A DNA stretch of 64,000 nt from Dryocosmus kuriphilus (taxonomy: Eukaryota; Arthropoda; Insecta; Hymenoptera; Cynipidae), in assembly GCA_038277395.1 (NCBI GenBank), contig CM076193.1:123410133-123474132 (forward strand), written 5' to 3'. Numbering within the stretch: the first letter of the stretch is position 1; every line of letters begins with the position of its first letter. The translations under genes were made by a program, and so were the position numbers. Below are positions 55,150-64,000 of the stretch, piece by piece. The notes below the pieces were generated by a model, which was not told where the DNA came from, searched no databases, and saw only the letters and a list, made by a program, of their open reading frames with translations.

Positions 55150-56345
55150 TAAGCGCGCCTGTCAGAATTCACGCTTCGCGCTCGATAATATATTTAACTC
55201 ACGCTCAGTGTTTGTACATCTCCCTACATTTGTGCGTATAGGCCTTTTCAAATTAAAGATCGAACCATTGACCAGTGTAATTTGGTAATTTTGAATTTTT
55301 TGTTAAAGTTCTTTCGGCTTTAATAAATACACGATCTTCATCATGTGTCTCGCGCTTCGCACTCGAATAAAGTTTGTCCAAAACGTGACATTTCTTTTGG
55401 AGTTCGAGTGAAAATAAAATTTGTTTATTTGTAGTACAATTTTTCACGATTAAAACGAAAACTATGAGTCCTATCAAAAAATGGTCTGAAGCAAATATGT
55501 AAACCTTTTTGAGATGAATAATTTTTCTCCTGAACAAATGTCGCACCTCGCACAGTTTCAACGGAAAATTGAATTCATGATTTTTAATAATATTTTTCAC
55601 GTTTAAAACAAAAACTGTATGTGTTACAAAAAAAGTATAAAGAAAAATTGCAGATCTTTTTGAAGTAAACAACTCCGCTTCTTACCATTTTTTTTCGTAT
55701 CTCGCATAGTTCGGCGCGAAAATTGAATTCTTGATTTTTATTAATAACATTGTTGACCATTAAAACAAAAAATATGTGTTGTATCAAAAAATGGTATAGG
55801 GAAAATTTGTACAAGTTTAAGTAAAACAACTTTACTTCTTAACATTTTTTTCGTATGTCGCATAATTTTCCTGAAAAGTGGATTTTAAAATATTTAATAA
55901 TATTTTCTACGAATAACTAAAAAAAAAACTATACGCCTTATAGAAAAATGATTTTGAGCAAATTTGTTGATCTTTTTGAGATGAATAACTTTGTTTCGTA
56001 ACACTTTTTTCGTATATCGCATACCTTGGTCGAAAAATTGGGTGTTTAATTTTTTGAAAAGCATTTTCGGTGGATAAAACCAGAAACATTGGTCAAAAAA
56101 AGCTGATTAACGAACTGAATTGTTTATTTTTAAGCCTTGAAAAAAGTGCCACAGCACAATCCATAATCGGAATAGTCTTTCAAAAGTTATCCGGTATACA
56201 AACAACGACGACAACGAGAGACAGATACCAACGTAAAACATGTTTTTTTCGGATTCAGTGGGTCTCGAAACGTCGAAATTTCATGAAATCCGCGAAAGTC
56301 AGTTTTCGCATAAAAAATAACTTCTCATTGAGATGAGAATGTAAT
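55150..56345 (-). repeat. S-family repeat element, copy S4
   Basis: Same orientation as S1. CG-rich pieces at 55150-55200 ('cacgcttcgcgctcg') and 55345-55372, four 155-bp monomers (boxes near 55551, 55705, 55857, 56019), then 'ggtggataaaaccag', a short gac/aac run (56195-56222), 'cggattcagtgggtctc' and an end 'gagatgagaatgta'. Frames within it follow the monomers and are not genes. Confidence 0.75.
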
Positions 56346-56371
56346 AATAATACACGTGGAAATCTATGATA

Positions 56372-57552
56372 CGAGGCACGTCCAGAAAGTAAGTGTACTG
56401 GTACTCTCACAGCTATAGGGAATACTTTTTCGATATGTTGGCAACACTGCCGCGTAGCCTGACCCCTCCCCTTCAGAAAGAGACCAACCCGAGGTTAGTG
56501 TGTTGAAAGCTCTTGACGCAGTTTTGCAAAAAATTCATTCCTGATGAGTTATTCAGGGGTACTTCCGTGCATGACGATCAGAGAAGCGGAAGACCTTCAA
56601 TTGTGACTGACGAACTTGTGGAAAAAATCGAGATTGCGGTCCGTGACGATCGCAGATTGACGTTAGATGATCTTTCTGCGATGTTTCCGCAAATCTCCAG
56701 ATCCCTGTTACACGAAACAATCACAGAAACTCTCAGATATCGGAAATTGTCTGCGAGGTGGGTCTCAAAACAGCTGAGAGAGTAGCACAAGTTGAATCGA
56801 GTGCAGAGCTCCAAAGAGTTTTTGGAGCGCTACGAACGCGAAGGCGATGATTTTCTCTACTCTATTGTTACTGGAGACGAAACTTGGGTTGCCCACTACA
56901 CGCCTGAAACTAAGTGTCAGTCTCAACAATGGCGCCGCACCTTGTCACCCTCCGCCAAGGAATTCAAAACCACAATTTCAGCCAAAAAATTCATGGCATC
57001 CGTGTTTTGGGACCATAAAGGCATAATTTTGATTGAATAACTGCCTCACAGGAAGACCATCAACGCGGCAAGATACTGTGAGACGCTGAAAAAATTGAAA
57101 AGGGCGATTCAGAATAAAAGGAGGGGCATGTTGACGAAGGGAGTCTGCCTGCTGCATGACAATGCCAAACCTCACACGGCCAACGCCACGAAGCAACTAC
57201 TGGACTCTTTTGGATGGGACGTTTTAAACCACCCCCTGTATTTCCCTGACCTGGCCCCTTCAGATTTCCATCTCTTCACTTTCCTGAAGGTGCACATGGG
57301 TGGAAACAAGTTTTCAACGGACGAGGAGGTGAAGGGGGAGGTGGAGAAGTGGGCGAAAGAGCTGGCGGGAGACCTCTTCGAGGCAGGCACAAAAAATTGA
57401 TCCCGCGGCTCACCACTTGCATCGAGAGGGATGGTGACTATGTCGAAAAATAACTTACATATGTACAAGTGTAACCAACTATGTTTTTGTTTTAATAAAT
57501 TTTTTTTGAAGCCTACATAAATTGAGTACACTTACTTTCTGGACGTGCCTCG
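56372..57552 (+). mobile_element. mariner A3 with a foreign 30-bp patch
   Basis: Ends CGAGGCACGTCCAGAAAG and complement, TA at 56370-56371 and 57553-57554, 1181 bp. Most complete copy of family A in the window. Its N-terminal coding part (about 130 nt) is replaced by 'aaaaaattcattcctgatga' and 'gttattcaggg' (56527-56557), which matches the subterminal sequence of family D (60625-60655). Confidence 0.9.
56558..57403 (+). pseudogene. mariner A3 transposase, N-terminus replaced
   Basis: From 56558 the frame matches family A: TSVHDDQRSGRPSIVTDELV, then DDRRLTLDDLSAMFPQISRS and ARWVSKQLRE, with a TAG at 56783-56785. Next FLERYEREGDDFLYSIVTGD and ETWVAHYTPE (first catalytic Asp), FMASVFWDHKGIILIE with a stop at 57038, then LKRAIQNKRRGMLTKG, LLHDNAKPH and LYFPDLAPSDFHLF. 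The helix-turn-helix region seen in A1 is absent. All three catalytic Asp positions are present but separated by stops. Confidence 0.88.
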
Positions 57553-57823
57553 TAATTTATCCACTCACATATGAAATTCTAGATGAAATTCATGCGGTAT
57601 TTTAAAACTGTCATGTATGTGGAAATTCACGTAAAAATTCACGTAGAAATACGTGTCAGATTCTTCGTAAATTTTCAAACGAATTTCCACGTGATATTTC
57701 GACCTATATAGATTTTTTGAAAATACCATTCATGTGAATTTCCACGTATATTTGGAATGGATGAAGATCTTGGACGGGTTTGGGGAGAACTGAAAGTGAT
57801 TCGAAAGTCTTGGAGAAATACTT
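57553..57823. other. spacer without a gene
   Basis: Contains loosely repeated 'aaattcacgt' and 'ttccacgt' motifs (57590-57750) in both orientations. Nothing else seen. Confidence 0.4.
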
Positions 57824-57829
57824 TTTATT
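57824..57829 (-). terminator. poly(A) signal of gene B
   Basis: AATAAA on the minus strand 8 nt after the TAA stop, conserved with gene A. Confidence 0.7.
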
Positions 57830-57837
57830 CGAAATTT

Positions 57838-58313
57838 TTACCAGCATGGCACGAAAATTCCACTGAAAAGAAGGCCATTTCTTAATCCTATATAAACGGT
57901 TGTTCTTGAATTTATAGGTATATGGTTCCCGAGAGGGTCGAGAGTTACAGCATAAAGAACGTCATCTACTTTTATAGTAGCTCGTAGTATATCACGATAG
58001 TCAGAAATGTGGTCAGTGAGAAGTGTAAGAACTGTAGACAAACCAGTGCCATCTGGCATTCTTACATAAATACGGTGGTCGTCATGTCGCTCTCTAAACC
58101 AACTAGGAATTGCATTATCAGGTCGTAGTCGCAGACGTCCAGCCCACACAGTGCCATCGAACATATCTACAACGATGTAGGTTCGGTCTTCAACTTCAAT
58201 AATTGGAACATGAGTATTTCCTCCCGAGGTACCTGGTTCACTAATAATTGGGTTTGAAGTTCCTGGCTGACTGGGGTTATTATTTCCTGGACGTATCCTT
58301 GACGAATCTGCAC
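57838..58313 (-). CDS. secreted orphan protein, gene B, exon 2 (mature protein)
   Basis: Same 476-nt exon as gene A, phase 1, open throughout: ADSSRIRPGNNNPSQPG, then EVEDRTYIVVDMFDG, WAGRLRLRPDNAIPSWF, DDHRIYVRMPDGTG, RTTVYIGLRNGLLFSGIF and PCW. Against gene A I count about 29 amino-acid replacements and only 2 synonymous codon changes plus TAG/TAA at the stop. Residues corresponding to 57985-58017 are almost wholly replaced (DHISDYRD where A has GQLSEHPG), whereas YVRMPDGTG and the C-terminus are conserved. Function unknown; joined in phase to exon 1 at 62218-62275 to give 177 residues. Confidence 0.72.
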
Positions 58314-59228
58314 CTAATAAAAAGAATTAAAATTTATGAAACTTCGTACTCCATACAAAAAAATAACCGCTGCAAAGTATGTACTGTGAGTTCAGTATGA
58401 GTGTCTTTACTGCTGCTCACTCTATAAGCACTTTTCTTTCTTATAGAAAAATCTTGTATAACTTTATTTATATCGCTGCTACAGTTGATCATTAGGGTGG
58501 GTCGAAAAAAAATAATTTTGGTATCAGACATCACTCCTACTCGGAAAAGTAGCACATTGGGACCCTGAAAAAGTTTAATTAATTTGAAGTCGCTATATAT
58601 ATCTTGGTTACGCGCGCTCAAAAAATATGTTTGAAAAATTTCTTGTCTGCAGGGTTTTGCAATTTTTCTTGGTTTCTAATTTTTTTTACATTCAAGGAGG
58701 TTAGAAAAGCCTTCTCAATTTTTCACAGATTTTAAAAAGTGATTTCCTACGAGATAATTACAGTTTAATTTACCCCTAAAATAAATAAAAAATTCTAACC
58801 CTATGTATATAACAGGAGAATTATTTTCGGTCTTTAAGAGCATTCTAGTTATAAAAATTCACTAGAAAAAAAATTTACAAGCCAAAGGAATCAAAATTTC
58901 ATAATATTTCAACATTTTTTTCCGGTGTTTCCAGTTTTTATTCCTTTGACTATAGTCAAAGTGCATTTTTATAACTAGAATACTCTTAAAACCGAAAATA
59001 ATTCTCCTGTCATATACATAGGGGTTAGAATTTTAAAATTTATTTTAGGGGTAAATTAAGCTGTAATTATCTCGTAGGGAATCACTTTTTAATATCTGTC
59101 AAAAATTGAGAAAACTTTTCTCACCTTCCTGAACATAAGAAAAATTAGAAACTAAGAAAAATTGCAAATCCCTGCTGACAAGAAATTTTTCAAGCATATT
59201 TTTCGAGGGCGCGTAACCAAGATATATA

Positions 59229-60672
59229 CAGGGTGGCACAAAAGTATGAAAACCCCTGAATAACTCATCAGGAATGAATTTAAAAAAAAATATATTATGT
59301 ACAAAAGTTTTAGGATTTTTTCTCTGACTATTCAATGGCGACCTCGGTTTGACCTTGAACATGACTTTGCAGATCATATCAAGGTCAAATTCAATTGTTT
59401 AAATGGGAAGCCTCATTTTTATCGCGGATTTGGAAAGAGCAGGAAATTTTAGCTTCACGTATGACCTTGACCATGTCCTTGACCATTAACTTCAAAGTAA
59501 TTCCAAGGTTAAACTTGTTTTTCCAAATGGGAACCCCTTTCAATTTTTCAAATGGGAAGCCCCAGTTTTTATTGCGGATTTGGAAAGAGCAGGGAATCTT
59601 ACGTTCAAGTATGACCTTTACCATGTCCTTGACCATGAACTTCATGGCCATTCTAAGGTCAAACTTGTTTCTTCAAATGGGTAACCCTGTTTTTCACTGT
59701 GGATGTGGAAAGAGCAGGAAATTTTATCTTCAAGTTTAACCTTGACCATGAGCTTCAAAGTCATTCCAAGGTACGTTACTAAGACACGAGATTTAGAAGA
59801 TCTAAGATAAAAAATAATCAATTCTTGCGCTGACATTACACCCGATATGATAAGGAATGCGATAGAAAATTTTTATGTCCGTATAGGATTCTGCCAGGAT
59901 TTTGGTGGAGAACATTTTGAACACAGGTTGTAAGCCTTGCCTTAACTGACTGGGATCGCTAGGAGGTACCCTACAGTGGCTGTAATTTTTCAAAATTCTT
60001 GAAAAAATCTTTTTAAAATGACCTTGAAAGCCTGGTTCAAGGCCAAGAGCATGATTATGGATAAAGTCACACTTGAAGGTAAAATTTTCTGCTCTTTCCA
60101 AATCCGCAATAAGAAATGGGGGTTCCTATTCGAAAAAACAAGCGTGAACTTGGAATGACCTTGAATTTCATGGTCAATGTTAAACTTGAAGATAAACTTT
60201 CCTGCTCTTTCCACATCCACAATGAAAAATAGGGGTTCCAATTTGAAAAAACAAGTTCGACCTTGGAATGACCTTGAAGGTCATGGTCAAGGACATATTC
60301 AAGGTCATATTTGTACGTAAAATTTCCTGCTCTTTCCAAATCCGTGATAAAAAATGGGGCTTCCCATTTAAAAAATTGAAAGGGGTTCCCATTTGAAAAA
60401 ACGAGTTTGATCTTGGAATGGCCTTGAATGTCATGTTCAAGGCCATACTTGAACGTAAAATTTCCTGCTCTTTCGAAATCCGCAATAAAAAATGGGGCTT
60501 CCCATCTAAAAAAATTGAATTTGACCTTGATATGACCTTCAAGGTCATGGCCAAGGTCAAACCGAGGTCGCCGTTGAACAGCCAGGGAAAAATCCTAAAA
60601 CTTTTGTATTTAATAGTTTTCGAAAAAAATTCATTCCCGATGTGTTATTCAGGGGTTTCCATACTTTTGTGC
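59229..60672. mobile_element. D-family element, copy D2, mostly inverted repeats
   Basis: Left end CAGGGTGGCACAAAAGTATG (59229); right end 'catacttttgtgc' (to 60672) lacks the last bases. Between them are long inverted arms made of tandem units of roughly 100-180 bp ('ggatttggaaagagcaggaa', 'gaccttgaccatg', 'aaatgggaa'). At the centre sits only the C-terminal end of a transposase (59772-59933). The rest of the gene is deleted, which makes a self-complementary, MITE-like derivative. Confidence 0.75.
59772..59933 (+). pseudogene. D2 transposase C-terminal remnant
   Basis: YVTKTRDLEDLR, a TAA, then INSCADITPDMIRNAIENFY and IGFCQDFGGEHFEHRL with stop at 59931-59933. It matches the C-terminus of D3 (63649-63876) and, more distantly, D1 (CQEVNGEQFEHLK). 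Confidence 0.85.
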
Positions 60673-61193
60673 TTGAATTTCTTTGGCGAGTTTGCAGTTC
60701 AAAGAAAGAGACCCTTATTTTTCTTGAACAATTTGTACACGCACGAGTGACTGTGTGCTACTTTTCCACGTAGAAGTAAAGTCTGGTTCATAAATTATTT
60801 TTTGTCGACTCACCCTATTGATCATATAGACTTCACAAAGTATAAATACGTTAGTCGTGTCATCTAGTCAAAATGAACAAATTTGGTACTTATCAATTCA
60901 GACTGATCATAAAATATATATTTTTAAACCTACATTTTCTATGATAATTCGAAAATAAATTGAGCTTGGAAATTTGGAGCGATTTTAGTCTTAAAATGCA
61001 CGACGCTTTTTATGTAAAAAAATAGTTTAATTTCTTAAGGTAAAAAACAAATTTAGTAAAAAAAATGTAAGTTGTTATTTTGTTAGTGATTATGGCAAAT
61101 TAAAAATTTTAATATCTTTATTAATTTTCAAGATTTTACCATGTTTTTTATGTTACAGATAATTCCCGCATAATTAATTCTTTAAACAAGTTA

Positions 61194-61196
<3 letters not shown>

Positions 61197-61255
<59 letters not shown>
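61197..61255 (+). repeat. 59-base uninterrupted G run
   Basis: Counted directly. The matching place in the gene A block (32152-32168) has a much shorter G run. Poly(G) of this length is rare and can fold into G-quadruplexes; it can also be a sequencing or assembly artefact. Confidence 0.9.
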
Positions 61256-61256
<1 letters not shown>

Positions 61257-62217
61257 GGGAAATGAGGATTTTGGATTGTAATAAAATTTTCATAATTTTA
61301 TTCGGTCATAGAGTGTTTCTGAATAATATATCAATCGATTAGTTTTGTCAACATGAACAAATTTGGTACATATTATGTTGCTATATTTCTAATAGTTAAA
61401 AAAATTTTACTTACAATCGAAAAATTAAAAACAAAAAAAAATTCCAAAAGATGAAAACTTTTTTATGGAGATAGCTATAAATAATCTATCGAATTATCTC
61501 AACTAAATATCAGCCAGCTGGAAAATGATAAAATGATTTTTGGAAAAGAAGATATCTTTCTTTTATTGGATTGCATTGACTTATGCATTTTTTTCCTAAA
61601 GTATTTTGGTCAGTAAAAATCTCTTAGATGTTATAAACATCTTTCAAAGTTAGCCGAAAAAGGATAGTTTAAAGAAATTCAAAAAATACAAGTAGGACAA
61701 ATACAAATACAAACGCCTCAAACACCTGAGAAAAGTCTTCCGGTATTCGTATAGATGTAAAAGTTGTCTTTTTTTTTGAAAGCAGGGTTCCATTAGTCAT
61801 GAATTATCTTCTCCAAAACATTAATTAAAAAGCTGTACAAGTTCGGAAGAACATTTAAATAATTGAAATGTGCGAAAATATCAAAGCTGTGAAAATAAGA
61901 AGTTTTAGAGCACAGTTTGCAAACGCGCAAGTTGAAGGCATTCATCAATCGACACTAAGTTAAATACACTTTTTTAAAGTCTTAATACGAGTACACTGCT
62001 ATATTTTTCATGCGTTCTTAATTATTCAGAAATTAATGTTAAATTTGAAACTGAACACTATTTTTTTATTTCTTTTTATTGTTAAAATGTATTGTCTAAT
62101 TTCTAAGCACTCAGATTTTAAATTAGAAATTATTAAAATTGGAAAATAATTCATTATTGTCCATTTTTTTAGGTCCTGCAATATTCATCACAAATAATAA
62201 TATTATATAATACTTAC
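61256..62217. other. intron DNA of gene B, no other gene
   Basis: Collinear with 32170-32240, 34648-34856, 37780-37940 and 38160-38350 of the gene A block. No transposon boundary or frame seen. Confidence 0.5.
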
Positions 62218-62275
62218 ATTTAAAATATGAAAAAACTACAAACGTGAGGAGTGGAATAACATTAATGATCTTCAT
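62218..62275 (-). CDS. secreted orphan protein, gene B, exon 1 (signal peptide)
   Basis: Encodes MKIINVIPLLTFVVFSYFK plus one base, followed by the donor GTAAGTATTA (from 62217). Same length and phase as in gene A; splicing to 58313 again makes a Cys codon before ADSS. Compared with gene A this exon has about 4 synonymous and 5 replacement differences, a different pattern from exon 2. A longer open frame runs upstream of the ATG (to 62425), but the TATA and initiator lie inside it, so the first ATG after the initiator is the likely start. The intron is 3.9 kb. Confidence 0.72.
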
Positions 62276-62301
62276 TTTCGAAGAATTTCCTAGACAGGAA
62301 C

Positions 62302-62332
62302 TGATTTTTTGAAATTTATTCACTGTTATATA
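62302..62332 (-). promoter_or_regulatory. core promoter of gene B (TATA and initiator)
   Basis: TATATAAC begins at 62332 and TCAGTT has its A at 62302, again 30 nt apart, with a 27-nt leader to the ATG. The octamer ATGCAAAT at 62515-62522 is shared with gene A. Confidence 0.65.
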
Positions 62333-62934
62333 GAGTCTTTCATCCCAGAGTTTTTTATATCTGCTATGATTTACTGCGCATAGAGCCCTGAATTCAGTAC
62401 TCGATTCAATACAGTATTTATTCACTGCAAAATAAAGATAATTATAATGCCACCTTAAGTAACAGTATTAAAGTTGTAAAAACCAACAATGATTTCCGAA
62501 TATACAAATGCGGCATGCAAATGAGATTGAAATATTTCTTATTAGTCTAATCAACAGAGTTCATTTAACAAAAAGAAAACTTTCATATAAACTATTTATT
62601 TTTTTTATACAACTATTTTCTGAAAATTATTTGTTAATTAATTGCATTATAAGAAATCACGCTGAAAGAAACTAGTAGTGAAATTTTACTAATTCAATCA
62701 CAGAAAGATGAAGCCACTTAAGATCAGTAGAAAATGAAATAAAAAAAGCAGGAATGATTTGATCGTTAGATTCTTGTATTTTAAAAAAGAGCTTTTTGAG
62801 TTTCTAAGAATTTCTAAATTATATTTGAAAATTGGTCGTTAAAGTAGATTTAAAATTTTGATTTCTTCTGAATTTAATTTCCTTCTTTTTCACGAACAAT
62901 TGGCTTACTCAAAATATTGAACTAAACAAATATA

Positions 62935-64000
62935 CAGGGTAGTACAAAAGTATGGAAATCCCTGAATAACTCATCAGGAATGAATTTCTTTTTTTTAATA
63001 TTAAATACAAAAGTTTTAGGATTTTTCCCTGGCTATTCAAAGTCGACCTCGGTTTGACCTTGAGCATGACCTTGAAGGTCATATCAAGAGGTCAAATTCA
63101 ATATTGTAAATGGGAAGCCCCATTTTTTATTGCGTATTTTGAAACAGCAGGACATTTTACGTTCAAGTATGACCTTGACCATGAACTTGAAGGTCATTCC
63201 AAGATCAAACTTGCTTTTTTCAAATGGGAACCCCTTTTAATTTTTTAAATGGAAAGCCCCATTTTTATTGCGGATTTTGAAATAACAGGCAATTTTACGT
63301 TCAAGTATGACATTGACCATGTCCTTGACTGTGACCTTCAAGGTCATTCCAGGGTCAAACTTGGTTTTTCAAATGGGAATCCTTAATTTTCATTGTGGAT
63401 GTGGAAAGAGCAGGACATTTTATCCTCAAGTTTAACCTTGACCATGGCATTCAAGGTCATTCCGAGGTCACACTTGTTTTTTTTCAAATGGGAACCCCTA
63501 ATTCTTATAGCGGATTTGGAAAGAGCAGCAAATTTTAGCTTCAAGTGTGACTTTATCCGTAATCATGCTCTTGGCCTTGAACCAGGCTTTCAAGGTCATG
63601 TTAAAAAGATTTTTTCAAGAATTTTGAAAAACTGCAGCCACTGTAGGGCCAGCCAGTGCCCCTGATCTGACTCTACTTGACTTTTTTCTTTGGAGCTACA
63701 TAAAAAATAAAATGTACGTTACTAAGCCACGAGATTTAGAAGATCTAAGACAAAAAAAAGTCAATGCTTGCGCTGATATTACACCTGATATGATAAGGAG
63801 TGCGATAGAAAATTTTTATATCCATCTAGGAATCTGCCAGAATTTTGGTGGAGAACATTTTGAACACAGGTTATAAACCTTGCCTTAACTGTTCGGGATC
63901 GTTAGCCTTGTCTTAACTGGACGGACCATCTCCTTGCCTTAACTGACTGAGATCGTTAGCCTTGCCTTACCTGGATGGACCATCTCCTTACCTTAACTGA
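62935..64000 (+). mobile_element. D-family element, copy D3, cut by the window edge
   Basis: The end CAGGGTAGTACAAAAGTATG (62935), preceded by TATA, is followed by tandem units like those of D2 ('gaccttgaccatg', 'aaatgggaa'), a transposase C-terminus, and a repeat of 'ccttgccttaactgactgag' and 'ggatggaccatctcc' (63890-64000) that runs off the window. Confidence 0.75.
63649..63876 (+). pseudogene. D3 transposase C-terminal fragment
   Basis: PASAPDLTLLDFFLWSYIKN (the third acidic site in PDL..LDFF), then KMYVTKPRDLEDLRQKKV, ACADITPDMIRSAIENFY and LGICQNFGGEHFEHRL with stop TAA at 63874-63876. It begins abruptly after the repeat arm (near 63645), so everything before the third catalytic block is missing. 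Confidence 0.88.

Larger units (their letters stand above)
58494..60812. mobile_element. foldback element with about 370-bp arms and 8-bp target duplication
   Basis: The ends TAGGGTGGGTCGAAAAAAA (58494) and ...GTCGACTCACCCTA (60812) are flanked by TTGATCAT on both sides (58486-58493; 60813-60820). The arms 58597-58865 and 58965-59228 are imperfect reverse complements ('ggagaattattttcggt' and 'accgaaaataattctcc'), and the outer parts of the arms also match (58540-58580 with 60745-60780). D2 has inserted into the right arm. Without D2 it is about 875 bp and non-coding. Confidence 0.75.
57824..62934. repeat. segmental duplication block carrying gene B (pairs with 29783-39144)
   Basis: Collinear with the gene A block but lacking A1, the SINE, B1, A2, the CGG-rich stretch and the CTCF palindrome. 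It uniquely keeps a full foldback element (58494-60812) that has itself been hit by D2. Ends at a TA-rich site where D3 begins. Confidence 0.8.

Noticed and set aside
59395..60560. Several 80-126-codon frames on both strands in D2
   Set aside because: They are translations of the tandem 'ggaaagagcaggaa' and 'gaccttgacc' units, repeating the same peptide pieces.
1..64000. Integrated viral (for example polydnavirus) segment
   Set aside because: No recognisable viral gene or circle junction found; all large frames are transposon-derived or belong to the orphan secreted family.

Overview
The window looks like a repeat-rich stretch of an arthropod, probably insect, nuclear genome. It is strongly AT-rich, has spliceosomal splice signals, arthropod-type core promoters (TATA box plus TCAGTY initiator), and mariner, hAT, DIRS, non-LTR and tRNA-derived SINE elements. 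I see no bacterial operons, rRNA or functional tRNA genes. A parasitoid wasp is possible, but nothing here proves the order. All alignments, counts and translations were made by eye.

The most interesting content is a family of small secreted proteins on the minus strand that I do not recognise. Two copies look complete. Gene A runs from its promoter near 38466 to its poly(A) signal at 29783; gene B runs from 62332 to 57824. Each has a TATA box, an initiator 30 nt downstream, a 27-nt leader, a 58-nt signal-peptide exon ending in a strong donor, a long intron filled with transposons, and a 476-nt second exon followed at once by AATAAA. Intron phases match. The second exons differ at about 29 amino-acid codons but only about 2 synonymous ones, with ten changes crowded into eleven codons. 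A third, damaged or strongly diverged copy (7606-10640), an exon-1 stub (43443-43466) and a promoter-flank fragment (27438-28500) show a once larger family in duplicated blocks.

Layout. 1-7600: an unexplained exon-like frame, a TA-flanked element with a tyrosine-recombinase-like fragment, a MITE, then mostly blank DNA. 7606-10640: the damaged family copy with a dead non-LTR retrotransposon in its intron. 10930-23605: one DIRS retrotransposon (minus strand) broken by two later insertions: a 3.9-kb element with about 690-bp inverted repeats and TAA target duplications (11843-15739), and a 3.2-kb hAT with an 8-bp duplication (16760-19968). 23610-26460: a low-complexity array split by a CG-rich repeat element (S). 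26640-27437: a GC-richer, promoter-like patch. 29783-39144: duplicated block with gene A, holding mariners A1, B1 and A2, a SINE, a MITE and a CTCF-motif palindrome. 39145-57823: hAT and transposase fragments, S-element copies, and mariners B2, B3, D1 and A3. 57824-62934: duplicated block with gene B. 62935-64000: a further D-type mariner running off the edge.

Every transposase found is broken by stops, frameshifts or deletions. The duplicated blocks preserve empty sites, which give exact boundaries and relative ages for a mariner and a SINE insertion.
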